A DNA stretch of 64,000 nucleotides from JAGQWW01 sp041392845 (GCA_041392845.1 JAWKLG010000010.1:124001-188000); one strand, 5' to 3'; positions 34,336 to 42,570 are shown, counted from the stretch's first letter. Notes: generated by a model from the letters alone, not told the origin. A program made the numbers and translations.

Positions 34336-35220
34336 TCAACCTAACAATTTCTTTTTCTCAATTTCAAATTGCTCCAAAGGGAGCAAGCCACTTTCTTTGA
34401 GTTCCTCCAATTTTTTCAATTGATCCAAAAGGTCAGGCTGGGAGTCCAATAGATTCCCTTCTGAATTTTCAGTTTGGTTGGTTTGGTTGGAATTATTTTC
34501 GGTCGAATCGGGTGTTTCAGGTGGGGGCAAACGATAGTTATTACTTTCAAATGTATCGAATTCATCCTGGATTCGCAAGTAGGCCAGGGCATCATGTGTC
34601 TTTATTTTATGAAAATCATTGAATCCATTGGCTATTGCAAGGTCCAAATGATAGAAAGATTTGTCTTTTTCTTCTATTAAAGAATAAGCACAAGCCAGAT
34701 TAAAGTGTGTCGCTGGATCGCCCGGATCAAAATTTAAAGCTGTTTCAAATTTTTCTATGGCAGCCGGATAATCATAGTCTTTGAATAGTTTGATTCCATC
34801 CTTTTTATAAGGAGCTGCCTTTTGCATTTGCTTTCTCAAATGTTGTTTCTGTACCCAGGAAGAAGAAGGATTTGGTCTTGAAGCTGGTCTGCTGGCAGGT
34901 CTTGGTTTTGAAAAAGTGCGTTCCTGCCATTTTTTATGGTAATCTGGAGTTTCTCCTCTAAATCTTCTGAAGGGAGGTCGATCTGCATTTAATCCCTGAC
35001 TAAATTTAGCATGAAATTTTTCGGGATCCATACCGAAAAAATAAAATGCCGTGACCATCATTACTAAAACAGAAATAGGAGCTGCAGCAAAAGTTAAAAT
35101 GATTTGGGCAAAACCGTATTCTTTTTTGCCAAGATAAAACCAGTGGGCACCGGTAAAACCTAAAATCAATGCTAAAACTCCTGCTGTGTTTTTATCCTTC
35201 ATTTGGTATGAAATATCCAT
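34336..35220 (-). CDS. TM2-domain protein with TPR and SHOCT-like C-terminus
   Basis: A 294-aa membrane protein with an unusual combination of modules. Residues about 8-65 form a TM2 domain (NTAGVLALILGFTGAHWFYLGKK, then a second membrane segment). A basic, Arg/Pro-rich linker follows (about 80-130). Residues about 140-205 carry TPR-like helices (GIKLFKDYDYPAAIEKFETALNFDPGDPATHFNLACAYSL). A Gln/Asn/Ser-rich linker ends in LDQLKKLEELKESGLLPLEQ, a SHOCT-like helical hairpin often found at the ends of bacterial membrane proteins. ATG at 35220 is used; ATG six codons later is an alternative. An 18-bp inverted repeat lies just upstream. Function unknown. Confidence 0.82.
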   Translation of the reverse strand: MDISYQMKDKNTAGVLALILGFTGAHWFYLGKKEYGFAQIILTFAAAPISVLVMMVTAFYFFGMDPEKFHAKFSQGLNADRPPFRRFRGETPDYHKKWQERTFSKPRPASRPASRPNPSSSWVQKQHLRKQMQKAAPYKKDGIKLFKDYDYPAAIEKFETALNFDPGDPATHFNLACAYSLIEEKDKSFYHLDLAIANGFNDFHKIKTHDALAYLRIQDEFDTFESNNYRLPPPETPDSTENNSNQTNQTENSEGNLLDSQPDLLDQLKKLEELKESGLLPLEQFEIEKKKLLG

Positions 35221-35230
35221 CTTTATTTAT

Positions 35231-35248
35231 TTTGTACAGAGGTACAAA
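35231..35248. promoter_or_regulatory. Inverted repeat TTTGTAC-agag-GTACAAA, candidate operator
   Basis: Perfect 7-bp arms with a 4-base spacer lie 10 bases upstream of the TM2 gene start, overlapping where its promoter or leader would be. Such symmetry suits a dimeric regulator, but no regulator gene is nearby. Confidence 0.4.
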
Positions 35249-35321
35249 TAGAAGATGAAAGTTGGAAAAAAGATATACGCAAGTAGCAAAACTAAGGAAG
35301 AACGGCGGTTTCATTGCAGCA

Positions 35322-35648
35322 TCAAACTGAAAAGCTTTCTCCACAGGCACATTCTCTTGATGCATTGGGATTGTTCCAGAAAAATCCTTTTCCTTCTAAT
35401 CCGGATGAAAATTCAAGAGTGGAATTGAAAAGATATAAAATGCTTTTTAAATCAGTTACTACCTTTACGCCATTGTCTTCAAAAACCTGATCTTCAGGAC
35501 TGGGTTTATTGTCAAAATCCATTTGATAGGTCAGACCGGAACACCCGCCACTTGTTATGGAAACCCTCACAAAATAATCTTCACCCCAACCTTCCTTGGT
35601 CTTTAATTCATCAATTTTGGACTTAGCACTATCAGCGACGAATATCAT
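35322..35648 (-). CDS. A-type iron-sulfur carrier (IscA/SufA/ErpA family)
   Basis: A 108-aa protein that carries or delivers Fe-S clusters. The frame is open far upstream, but ATG at 35648 (MIFVADSAKSKIDELK) gives the normal family length. The three cluster-binding cysteines are in place: one in SGGCSGLTYQM (about residue 35) and two in ECACGESFSV near the C-terminus (a C-A-C-G variant of the common CGCG). Which subtype it is cannot be told from sequence alone. It is divergent from the methyltransferase gene, with a shared 96-base promoter region. No other suf/isc gene is in the window. Confidence 0.92.
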   Translation of the reverse strand: MIFVADSAKSKIDELKTKEGWGEDYFVRVSITSGGCSGLTYQMDFDNKPSPEDQVFEDNGVKVVTDLKSILYLFNSTLEFSSGLEGKGFFWNNPNASRECACGESFSV

Positions 35649-35744
35649 TTTAAAACTTTTTACAAAATTGTTGATTAATTGGTAATAATCAAAGTTCTGC
35701 CTTTGTAGTCTATTAATGAAATTTTTGGAAAAAAGTTGCACACC

Positions 35745-36374
35745 ATGCCCGCTTCTAATACCCTGGAAAACCTTTGGAATAAAATCAGATGGACCATCTA
35801 CCTGCCGATTTACGATTGGATTGCTGGAATTTTTGCACCCTGGAGGAAGCAAAGTATAGAGCAACTAAACCTTAATCCCAACGATAAGATATTAATTTCC
35901 GGGGCAGGAAGTGGCTTGGATTTGCCTTTTTTGAAAGAAGCTAAAAGTATTGCGGCTGTAGATATAACTCCTGCCATGCTTTATCTACTCAGAAAGAAGG
36001 CGAATAAACTTCATTTAAATGTGGATTCAAGAACAATGGATGCGATGAAACTCGAATTTCCTGATGACCATTTTGACGCCGTGATTTTACATTTGATTTT
36101 GGCTGTAATTCCAGATCCTGTAAAATGTTTGAAAGAAGCAGAAAGGGTTTTAAAGCCGGGTGGAAAGATTGCTGTTTTTGATAAGTTTGTTCCGGAAGGA
36201 GAGAAGTCCGGTCTTTTGAGGGAATTTTTAAATTTCTTTTTAAAAATATTGGCAACTTCCGTCAATAGGGATATCAATGAAATTGTAAAACATACGAATC
36301 TGCAAAAAGAAAAAGACCGTCCAGCTGCCTGGTCCGGTCTTTTCAGGCTTATCTTATTAAAAAAGCCGACTTAA
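35745..36374 (+). CDS. Class I SAM-dependent methyltransferase
   Basis: A 209-aa methyltransferase of the UbiE/Methyltransf_11 type. ATG at 35745 (MPASNTLENLWN) is preferred over a TTG nine bases upstream. SAM-binding motif I is ILISGAGSGLDLPFL (about 48-62), followed by the acidic residue of AAVDITPAML, and then FDAVILHLILAVIPDP and RVLKPGGKIAVFDKF as motifs III-IV. The substrate is unknown; lipid or quinone methylation is common for this type. It is divergent from the IscA-like gene and ends four bases inside the convergent DUF3467 gene. Confidence 0.85.
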   Translation: MPASNTLENLWNKIRWTIYLPIYDWIAGIFAPWRKQSIEQLNLNPNDKILISGAGSGLDLPFLKEAKSIAAVDITPAMLYLLRKKANKLHLNVDSRTMDAMKLEFPDDHFDAVILHLILAVIPDPVKCLKEAERVLKPGGKIAVFDKFVPEGEKSGLLREFLNFFLKILATSVNRDINEIVKHTNLQKEKDRPAAWSGLFRLILLKKPT

Positions 36375-36694
36375 GCTTGCGCAGTCGGAGTATTGAAATT
36401 CATGGGTGGAAAAGGCGGAGTATCCGGGCTTTCCTGTATCGGGCCATGCAGACTTTCATACTTTTTTACATTATCAATGAGCGCTTTCAATAGTCTCTTC
36501 GCGTGCTGAGGTGTAAGCACAATTCTGGACTTCACCTTTGCTTTAGGTACATTGGGCATCAATCTGATAAAATCCAAAACAAATTCGGAATGGGAGTGTG
36601 AGATAATGGCAAGGTTTGAATAAATACCTTCTGCAATATCTTCGGGTAGTTCTATATTTAGCTGATTGGCTCCTTGTTGTTTGTTGTCAGACAT
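36371..36694 (-). CDS. DUF3467 domain protein
   Basis: A 107-aa soluble protein belonging to DUF3467. The family signature is visible as LPEDIAEGIYSNLAIISHSHSEFVLDFIRLMPNVPKAKVKSRIVLTP (in several blocks), followed by HAKRLLKALIDNVKKYES and a Pro-rich tail. Family function is unknown; members are small, widespread in Bacteroidota and sometimes associated with RNA polymerase genes, which is not the case here. It sits downstream of the PP2C gene on the same strand with an 80-base gap and overlaps the methyltransferase gene convergently by four bases. Confidence 0.9.
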   Translation of the reverse strand: MSDNKQQGANQLNIELPEDIAEGIYSNLAIISHSHSEFVLDFIRLMPNVPKAKVKSRIVLTPQHAKRLLKALIDNVKKYESLHGPIQESPDTPPFPPMNFNTPTAQA

Positions 36695-36774
36695 GGATAA
36701 AATTTTTGAATGATGAATAGTCTATTGAAAACTCACAATAGAAAAAGATGTTTCTTTTCTTGCTGATTTTCTTG

Positions 36775-38019
36775 TCAACGAATTTTGCAGGTTAGCACGG
36801 TAAAGTCGTCCGTATAGGTTTTTCTACCTTTGAAAGAGTCAATGTAATCAAGAAGGTGTTCATTGAATTCATTGGCAGAACAATGTTGATGTCTTTGCAC
36901 AAAATCTTTAACCAAATCTTCCGTCAGGTAATCTCCATTTTCATTTTCCATATCAGTAAGCCCATCTGTGTAAGCCAGGATCATGGATTCATTTTCAAGG
37001 GTGATGGTCTCAGATTGTACTTCAGGTAATTTTTCAAACATTCCTAAAATGGTGCATCCTTTGTCCAATTTTCTTACTGTCCCATTTGTCACCAGGATGG
37101 GTCTGTTATGTCCTGCATTGATGTATTGAAGCTCCCTGGTATTTAAATTATAAGTTCCTACGAAAAATGTAATGAATTTTTCTCCTTTGGTGATTTGGAG
37201 CAAAGACTCATTGATTTCGTGGATAAATGTCTTTAGATCCATCCGTTTGCGAACCAGGGTGTGAAAATTTGCCTGAAAATTGGCCATCAATAATGCAGCT
37301 GCAACTCCCTTGCCGCTGATATCTCCTACACAGAAAGTGAACACACCGTCTTCAAATTCGATAAAATCGAAATAATCTCCGCCAACTATTTGATGGGGGC
37401 GATAGATGCTTGAAAGCTCATATCTATCTTTTGTAGGAAGATTTTTAGGAATGAGCGACAATTGCATTTCCCGGGCCAATTCCATTTCATGGCGCAATCT
37501 TTCCTGTTCCAATTGTCTTTTAAATAGGCGTTTGTTTTCAATGGCAACCGCTACTATATTGGTAATAGTCGTTATAAATTGAACTTTATTATAAAGGTCC
37601 TCATCTTCGGAAAAGCCACTGATAAAGGCATAAGCAATGGGTGTTTCTTTGTGCAATACCGGGATAACTACATCGAATAACTTTAAAAGAGGATGGTCTT
37701 TTTCTGATATGTGGTTGGTGCGTCTGAATTTGCCTAGCTGGTTGGTAATGTCTTTTTCAATCAATTCTTCTTCCACGCCCAATGAAGTAGCCACAGCCCA
37801 GGATTCTTCTTTTTTATAGTAGAGGATCATCTTTTTTACACCCATTTCCCAACCCAAAAAACTGCGGTACATTTCAAATAAACCTGCAGCTTTCACATTG
37901 TCATTGATTGCCTGTGTAATGGTAAGTAAACGATTTACCTGTAGCTGTTTTAAATTGAGCTCCCGTTCAAGTTTTTCGCTTTTGCTGAGCTTTTTTTGGA
38001 TGTCTGTGTATTCTGACAC
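36775..38019 (-). CDS. GAF-like sensor PP2C (SpoIIE/RsbU-type) protein phosphatase
   Basis: A 414-aa cytoplasmic signalling phosphatase. Residues 1-40 form a coiled coil, about 40-165 a GAF-like sensor (AIAYAFISGFSEDE, ITNIVAVAIENKRLF), about 165-195 a signalling helix (ELAREMQLSLIPKNLP), and 200-414 the SpoIIE/RsbU PP2C domain. Metal-binding aspartates are visible in GGDYFDF, GDISGKGVAAALLMA and the C-terminal YTDDFTVL. Such enzymes usually dephosphorylate an anti-sigma antagonist (STAS protein) to switch a partner-switching stress pathway; the partners are not in this window. The 228 bases upstream separate it from the candidate small RNA. Confidence 0.9.
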   Translation of the reverse strand: MSEYTDIQKKLSKSEKLERELNLKQLQVNRLLTITQAINDNVKAAGLFEMYRSFLGWEMGVKKMILYYKKEESWAVATSLGVEEELIEKDITNQLGKFRRTNHISEKDHPLLKLFDVVIPVLHKETPIAYAFISGFSEDEDLYNKVQFITTITNIVAVAIENKRLFKRQLEQERLRHEMELAREMQLSLIPKNLPTKDRYELSSIYRPHQIVGGDYFDFIEFEDGVFTFCVGDISGKGVAAALLMANFQANFHTLVRKRMDLKTFIHEINESLLQITKGEKFITFFVGTYNLNTRELQYINAGHNRPILVTNGTVRKLDKGCTILGMFEKLPEVQSETITLENESMILAYTDGLTDMENENGDYLTEDLVKDFVQRHQHCSANEFNEHLLDYIDSFKGRKTYTDDFTVLTCKIR

Positions 38020-38210
38020 GATTTGGAATTTGGGAAAAAATTGGTTTTCGTAAAAGTAAATATTATTCCTTTTCCCTTAAACCAAAATCCAATTTATTTC
38101 TAAAAATGCAAATAGCTTACTATGTGATTTTTTGAAAAATTATAACCTTAAAACTACATTAAATTAAGCTTAAAGGATAATTAAAAGCCACTTAAGAGTT
38201 CCTTAACTCA

Positions 38211-38241
38211 TTGCAAGGTCAAAATAAGGGGTATACCTTTA
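38211..38241 (+). promoter_or_regulatory. Promoter for the candidate small RNA (TTG-N20-TACCTTTA)
   Basis: TTG at 38211-38213 and TACCTTTA at 38234-38241 are exactly 20 bases apart, matching the Bacteroidota consensus except for the last base (A instead of G). It points into a 190-base stretch that has no coding potential and ends in a strong terminator. Confidence 0.55.
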
Positions 38242-38247
38242 GCCCAT

Positions 38248-38432
38248 ACTTACACCAAGTCCGCTGTTTTAGAGCTTGGTAATCTCTTGTGCTAAGGAGA
38301 GTTACATTCTGGAGAACGCGATCAAATAAAGCGGAATTTTGCAGTTCTCCCAACGAAATGTGTTTTACAATTAAACAATAAGGATTCTATTTTTAGAGGA
38401 TCCCTTCATTTTTTGAGGGGTCCTTTTTTTTT
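38248..38432 (+). ncRNA. Candidate structured small RNA of about 185 nt
   Basis: An apparently non-coding unit with its own promoter (38211-38241) and terminator (38397-38432), between two minus-strand genes. Three hairpins are visible: ACCAAG (38254-38259) / CTTGGT (38275-38280); TCTC / GAGA within an overlapping stem (38279-38288 with 38294-38305); and GGAGAAC (38311-38317) / GTTCTCC (38344-38350). The only frame with an ATG is seven codons. Length is close to 6S RNA, but I do not see the closed rod with a central bubble; 6S-Flavo, a regulatory RNA, or an unknown family are all open. Not RNase P, tmRNA or SRP RNA by motif. Confidence 0.45.
38397..38432 (+). terminator. Intrinsic terminator of the candidate small RNA
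   Basis: AGGATCCCT (38397-38405) pairs with AGGGGTCCT (38416-38424), nine pairs with one G-T wobble, followed by nine or ten T (38423-38432). The T-run is only on the plus strand, so it ends a plus-strand transcript, for which no protein gene exists. Confidence 0.85.
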
Positions 38433-38441
38433 ATCCTTAAT

Positions 38442-38954
38442 TTATTTCGATTTGTATAGCGGTACTGTAGAACAGGGTTCTCCAAACATTATGGATTTTG
38501 CTACAGGTCTGAGTCTCTTTGTGAGTTCATTGTATGCAAATGGAGGAACAGGTTTGTCACTACAGCCTTTAATGATGATTCGTTGGTCTTTGAAGTCTTC
38601 CAGATTTATTTCCCCAACCACTTTCTGATAATGGTGTCTTAAAAAATCGGTGCTGTTCCCTTGAAAAATTTCATTCGCATATGGTTCTGCATATGTAGTC
38701 ACCAACATATAAGACCAAAGTGGAATAATGGCATCGGTTGAACAATAAATAGCCAGGTTTTTGCCTTCAATATTGTTCCAATCGAAAGCAGCCAGGGCTT
38801 CTCGAAAATCCTTTTCTTTTAAAACAAATCCTTTGAAAAGGTAATCTGCAATATCAAAGGATACGATTTCTTCTTTTGGAAAATAATCACCAAGGTTCAA
38901 TACTTTTAGACTGCTTTGTGCAACTCTGTTTACCAATGGTTTTTCCGTGCTCAT
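38442..38954 (-). CDS. DUF2480 family protein
   Basis: A 170-aa soluble protein of DUF2480, a Bacteroidota-specific family of unknown function. Recognisable stretches are LNLGDYFPKEEIVSFDIADYLFKG, FREALAAFDWNNIEGKNLAIYCSTDAIIP (in blocks) and the C-terminal IKGCSDKPVPPFAYNELTKRL. No catalytic motif stands out. Its ATG follows the scpB stop with one base between, so it is the second gene of an operon; this pairing suggests, without proof, a role linked to chromosome maintenance or cell cycle. It ends ten bases after the terminator of the convergent small RNA. Confidence 0.9.
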   Translation of the reverse strand: MSTEKPLVNRVAQSSLKVLNLGDYFPKEEIVSFDIADYLFKGFVLKEKDFREALAAFDWNNIEGKNLAIYCSTDAIIPLWSYMLVTTYAEPYANEIFQGNSTDFLRHHYQKVVGEINLEDFKDQRIIIKGCSDKPVPPFAYNELTKRLRPVAKSIMFGEPCSTVPLYKSK

Positions 38955-38955
38955 A

Positions 38956-39567
38956 TCAATCTTCTTTTTCTTCTGCTTCGGTTTTTTCGTGCTCGATATT
39001 TTCTTCTATTGGAGCCTGTTCACCGATTGAATTTTCCGGTTCTTTAAAATCTTTAAGTTTGGGAAGGTCTTCCAGAGAGTGGATGCCGAAATAGTCCATG
39101 AATTTCTCACTGGTACCATATAATAGAGGCTTTCCCGGTCCATCGCTTCTTCCCAGGATGGTAACAAGCTCCTTTTCCAAAAGTTTTTGTACCGAATAAT
39201 CACAGCTTACTCCTCTGATGTTTTCCATTTCAGATTTGCTAACCGGTTGTTTGTAAGCGATAATGGACAAAGTTTCCATAGCCGCTTGTGAAAGTCTTTT
39301 CCTGGTGGTAAGCCTCAAGTGTGTTGCAATGGTATTGTAATAAGCTCCTTTTGAAAGAAAACTAAGACCACCTGCAATTTCATTTATTTCAAAAGAATAA
39401 GCATCGTCGGCGTATTTGTTCTTTAGGGTATTGAGCGCATTCTCAATGTCATCAATATTAACAGAAGTCTCAAAAGTGGCTTCAAGGCATTGCTGGATTT
39501 CTTCACGATTGATGGGGCCATCCGTCGCAAATATCAAGGCTTCAATATGTTGGGCTAATTTTTCCAA
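38956..39567 (-). CDS. scpB: Segregation and condensation protein B
   Basis: ScpB is the winged-helix (kite) subunit of the SMC-ScpAB condensin. The 203-aa protein has the classical opening HIEALIFATDGPINREEIQQCL, the segment SFEINEIAGGLSFLSKG, and the second winged helix LSQAAMETLSIIAYKQPVSKSEMENIRGV (in blocks) followed by VQKLLEKELVTILGRSDGPGKPLLYGTSEKFMDYFGI. The last 30 residues are acidic and probably disordered. It heads an operon with the DUF2480 gene; scpA and smc are not in the window. Confidence 0.95.
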   Translation of the reverse strand: MEKLAQHIEALIFATDGPINREEIQQCLEATFETSVNIDDIENALNTLKNKYADDAYSFEINEIAGGLSFLSKGAYYNTIATHLRLTTRKRLSQAAMETLSIIAYKQPVSKSEMENIRGVSCDYSVQKLLEKELVTILGRSDGPGKPLLYGTSEKFMDYFGIHSLEDLPKLKDFKEPENSIGEQAPIEENIEHEKTEAEEKED

Positions 39568-39603
39568 GAGCTGCTATTTTGGGCAAAGATAAAAATAGCC
39601 CGG

Positions 39604-40479
39604 CTACCAGCATTTTTCTTTGACCAGATTTTCAAAAGGGATGCTTCTGGTTAATCTTAAGTAGGAGTTGTTATTGAATTTAGATGTCCCATTGTCTGGT
39701 TCAGTCTGCTTATAAATGTTAGATAGGCCCTCCAATCCCTGAACCTCAAATGCAGCATCTATCTGGCAAGTCAGCATTTCCGGACTGGTCTCTGGATGTT
39801 CTTTTTTTTGTACTTCGTATGCCAATGCTTTGAATCTTTTAATAGATTTTTCATCGGGTTGTGCCCAAAGGATTTCGTGCACATTTGGGTTGCTACGAGC
39901 ATATTTAAGTTTAAACTCGTCACTGTTAGCGAGGGGTAAAGGGTAAGGGAAAAAATCCCTGAGATTTTCTTCCGTTAAGTTTCGGGTATAGGCTTTCCCG
40001 TCAGCAATATAAATGTAGGACCAGACAGTTTTTTCATCTTCATGAACCAATCGAGCGCTGGTTTCCAAACCTTCTTTAGCAAGTAATTCATTTTTTGCCA
40101 ACTCGGTTCCATGATTTCTAAAAAAATGAATCGCAAAAATAATGGTTCCGATTACAGCAATAGTTCCCAGTAGAAAAAGTCCGGATTGGATAAGATTTCG
40201 TTTGTCGAGTAATTTTCGTTTTCGGTTGAGGGGAGTATCTGCGTCCTTATTGAGATTAAGTCCATACCTGAAGCTGTCGCCTTGCCTTTCAAGATTTAAT
40301 TCACACAATTCTTCATCCAGAAAAAAGCTGTATTGTTTACTTTCCAAAACGCTAAAGTCAATCAAGATAACCTTCATGTTGCAATGCACCATAACATGAC
40401 CCGTTTTGTTGCCATGGTACAATCCAATTTGGTACTTTTTCCCGTTTTGACCTATTACTGTCCAGCTAAATTGACTCAA
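39604..40479 (-). CDS. Hypothetical single-pass membrane protein
   Basis: A 291-aa protein I do not recognise. The N-terminal 80 residues look like a compact beta domain (FSWTVIGQNGKKYQIGLYHG). A single membrane helix spans about residues 96-117 (NLIQSGLFLLGTIAVIGTII), followed by a C-terminal soluble region of about 170 residues with mixed secondary structure and a final cysteine pair pattern (MLTCQID, EKCW). No signal peptide precedes it, so it is presumably a type II-like inner-membrane protein. It begins 95 bases from a terminator-like hairpin of an upstream minus-strand transcript. No neighbour suggests a function. Confidence 0.65.
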   Translation of the reverse strand: MSQFSWTVIGQNGKKYQIGLYHGNKTGHVMVHCNMKVILIDFSVLESKQYSFFLDEELCELNLERQGDSFRYGLNLNKDADTPLNRKRKLLDKRNLIQSGLFLLGTIAVIGTIIFAIHFFRNHGTELAKNELLAKEGLETSARLVHEDEKTVWSYIYIADGKAYTRNLTEENLRDFFPYPLPLANSDEFKLKYARSNPNVHEILWAQPDEKSIKRFKALAYEVQKKEHPETSPEMLTCQIDAAFEVQGLEGLSNIYKQTEPDNGTSKFNNNSYLRLTRSIPFENLVKEKCW

Positions 40480-40574
40480 ACATCATGTATTTGGAATGAA
40501 ACTGAAAATGAATAGCAAATTAAACAGATAATGTGTTAAGGGTAGGATAGATACATTAAAATGACGTGTGGGCG

Positions 40575-40613
40575 AAAAAAAACAGGGTACCAACGAAATT
40601 TCGTAGCACCCTG
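40575..40613 (-). terminator. Minus-strand intrinsic terminator upstream of the hypothetical gene
   Basis: On the minus strand CAGGGT / ACCCTG arms (40608-40613 with 40583-40588) enclose the palindrome ACGAAATTTCGT (40593-40604), followed by eight T (plus-strand A at 40575-40582). It would end a transcript coming from 40.6-41.0 kb, where no minus-strand protein gene exists. Confidence 0.7.
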
Positions 40614-40836
40614 TATAACCCCAAAAAACCAAATGAAAACAATCTATTTTAAATCTTTATAACGCGATGGAAAAATTGTCAGCTTCAAAAAAAGCTTTGT
40701 TTTTCCGTTATATTAATATCGTGATGTCCAAAATTAAGAAACTATTCACATTTAGTAAACTATTTTTTTACCAAATCTTATTTTGAACTTCTTCGATTTT
40801 CCGAAAGGATAACTTTATATCCCGATATGATAATTG
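40575..40836 (-). ncRNA. Possible second small RNA or antisense leader transcript
   Basis: The terminator at 40575-40613 and a TATTTTTG -7 box on the minus strand (plus-strand 40843-40850, with TTTG about 22 bases further) frame about 260 bases with no frame of coding appearance. The spacing of the -33 element is slightly long. The alternative is that the hairpin belongs to a plus-strand leader, where a nine-codon frame (MKTIYFKSL, 40633-40662) follows it. The rest of the 40480-41067 gap is AT-rich with no gene seen. Confidence 0.28.
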
Positions 40837-41067
40837 CGGCTGCAAAAATAATTTTTTTTATCACTTCGTGTACAAAATACGCTGATTTTTAATGTAATTA
40901 CAATAAAAAAATTGGTTAAATATTGAGGAATGATGTTTTTTTCATGTTTTGAAAATTTTGTAACAAACCTTTTAAGAGAATTTACTTTTTTTAAATATTA
41001 AAAAGGTTTAAAACCTCTTGCCTTTTTAAATACTCCTATTTTTACCCAAACTATCAAAAGCAAACAA

Positions 41068-42438
41068 GTGGCAAAGGCAAAGTCGGTTTTTATATGTAGC
41101 AATTGTGGTACCACCTCCCCTAAATGGATGGGTAAATGTTTCAGTTGTGGAGAGTGGAATACTTTTGTAGAAGAAGTAGTATCCAAAACATCGGAAAGAG
41201 AGACTAGGAAAAGCACCTGGAGTAAAAATTCAGAGGGCCCTAAACCGGTGCCACTTCCACAAATTCAAAGTGGTGAAAAAGTTAGATTGGTAAGTCAGGA
41301 CCAGGAATTGAACCGGGTACTAGGGGGAGGCATCGTTCCGGGGTCTTTGGTACTCATCGGAGGACAACCCGGAATTGGAAAATCTACCCTATTGCTTCAG
41401 GTTGTCCTTCAAATGAAGGAGACCATTTTGTATGTTTCCGGAGAAGAAAGTCAGGATCAAATAAAAATGAGGGCTGAAAGACTGGGCAGCCAACCTGACA
41501 ACGTTTTCATTTTAACGGAAACCAATTCTGAAAAAGTCCTTAAACACGCCCAGGATATTCAACCTGCCTTGTTAATTATTGATTCCATTCAGACCCTTTC
41601 TTCCCCTTATATCGAATCTACTCCCGGAAGTATTTCTCAGGTACGTGAATGTGCAGGCGAATTGCAGCGGTTTGCTAAAGAAACCAATATTCCGGTTTTC
41701 ATCATTGGCCACATAACCAAGGATGGAAACCTCGCTGGACCTAAACTTTTGGAGCACATCGTTGACGCCGTTTTGCAATTTGAAGGCGAGCGCCACTATA
41801 CTTATCGTATTCTGAGGACTTTAAAAAACAGATTCGGCTCTACGGACGAAATGGGGATTTATGAAATGCAGGCAGATGGATTACGTGAAGTAAGCAATCC
41901 TTCAGAATTGTTGCTTTCGCAAAAAGATGAAGAACTAAGTGGAAGTGCGGTTTGTGCAACCATTGAAGGATTAAGACCAATGCTGATCGAAACACAGGCT
42001 CTTGTAACCCAGGCCGTTTACGGAAATCCCCAAAGAACAGCGACCGGATTTGATTTACGAAGACTCAGCATGTTATTAGCAGTTTTAGAAAAGCGAGGAG
42101 GATTTCCTTTTGGTATGCAAGACGTCTTTTTGAATTTGGCTGGAGGCATACGGGTGGATGACCCGGCAATCGATTTGGCCATTGTTGCTGCCCTGGTTTC
42201 ATCTTTGGAAGATATTCCACTTTCTCCCAAGGTTTGTTTTGCCGGGGAAGTTGGTTTGTCAGGAGAAATTCGTGCGGTGAATCGAATTGATCAACGAATC
42301 CAGGAAGCCGACCGACTGGGCTTTGAACAAATTTACATTTCCAAGTATAATACAAAGGGTTTATCTAAAGACCGCTACGCAATTGAAATTGTAACTTTAG
42401 GAAAGTTAGAAGAATTATACGACCGACTTTTTTCTTAA
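41068..42438 (+). CDS. radA: DNA repair protein RadA
   Basis: RadA/Sms is a RecA-like branch-migration helicase working with RecA in recombinational repair. The start is a GTG at 41068, which gives the canonical N-terminus MAKAKSVFICSNCG. Features in order: C4 zinc finger (C10, C13, C24, C27), Walker A GGQPGIGKST (about 98-107), Walker B LLIIDSIQTL (about 170), the RadA-specific KNRFGSTDEMG motif (about 250-260) and the C-terminal Lon-protease-like domain (DVFLNLAGGIRVDDPAIDL, SGEIRAVNRIDQRI). The 456-aa length is normal. A TATTTTTA -7-like element lies at 41037-41044. Confidence 0.96.
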   Translation: MAKAKSVFICSNCGTTSPKWMGKCFSCGEWNTFVEEVVSKTSERETRKSTWSKNSEGPKPVPLPQIQSGEKVRLVSQDQELNRVLGGGIVPGSLVLIGGQPGIGKSTLLLQVVLQMKETILYVSGEESQDQIKMRAERLGSQPDNVFILTETNSEKVLKHAQDIQPALLIIDSIQTLSSPYIESTPGSISQVRECAGELQRFAKETNIPVFIIGHITKDGNLAGPKLLEHIVDAVLQFEGERHYTYRILRTLKNRFGSTDEMGIYEMQADGLREVSNPSELLLSQKDEELSGSAVCATIEGLRPMLIETQALVTQAVYGNPQRTATGFDLRRLSMLLAVLEKRGGFPFGMQDVFLNLAGGIRVDDPAIDLAIVAALVSSLEDIPLSPKVCFAGEVGLSGEIRAVNRIDQRIQEADRLGFEQIYISKYNTKGLSKDRYAIEIVTLGKLEELYDRLFS

Positions 42439-42570
42439 AAATTGCCTTTTTTAGAAGTAGAAACAGAATGGATCAAATTTATTGACAATTCGATGCGTTA
42501 AGAAACTTATAAAATTTATCCATCATATAATAGTGTCTTATTTTTATAGCCCAAAACCTTTCTTTCCCGA

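Noticed and set aside
38248..38432. RNase P RNA, tmRNA or SRP RNA
   Set aside because: The diagnostic conserved strings of these RNAs, and any tRNA-like end, are not present.
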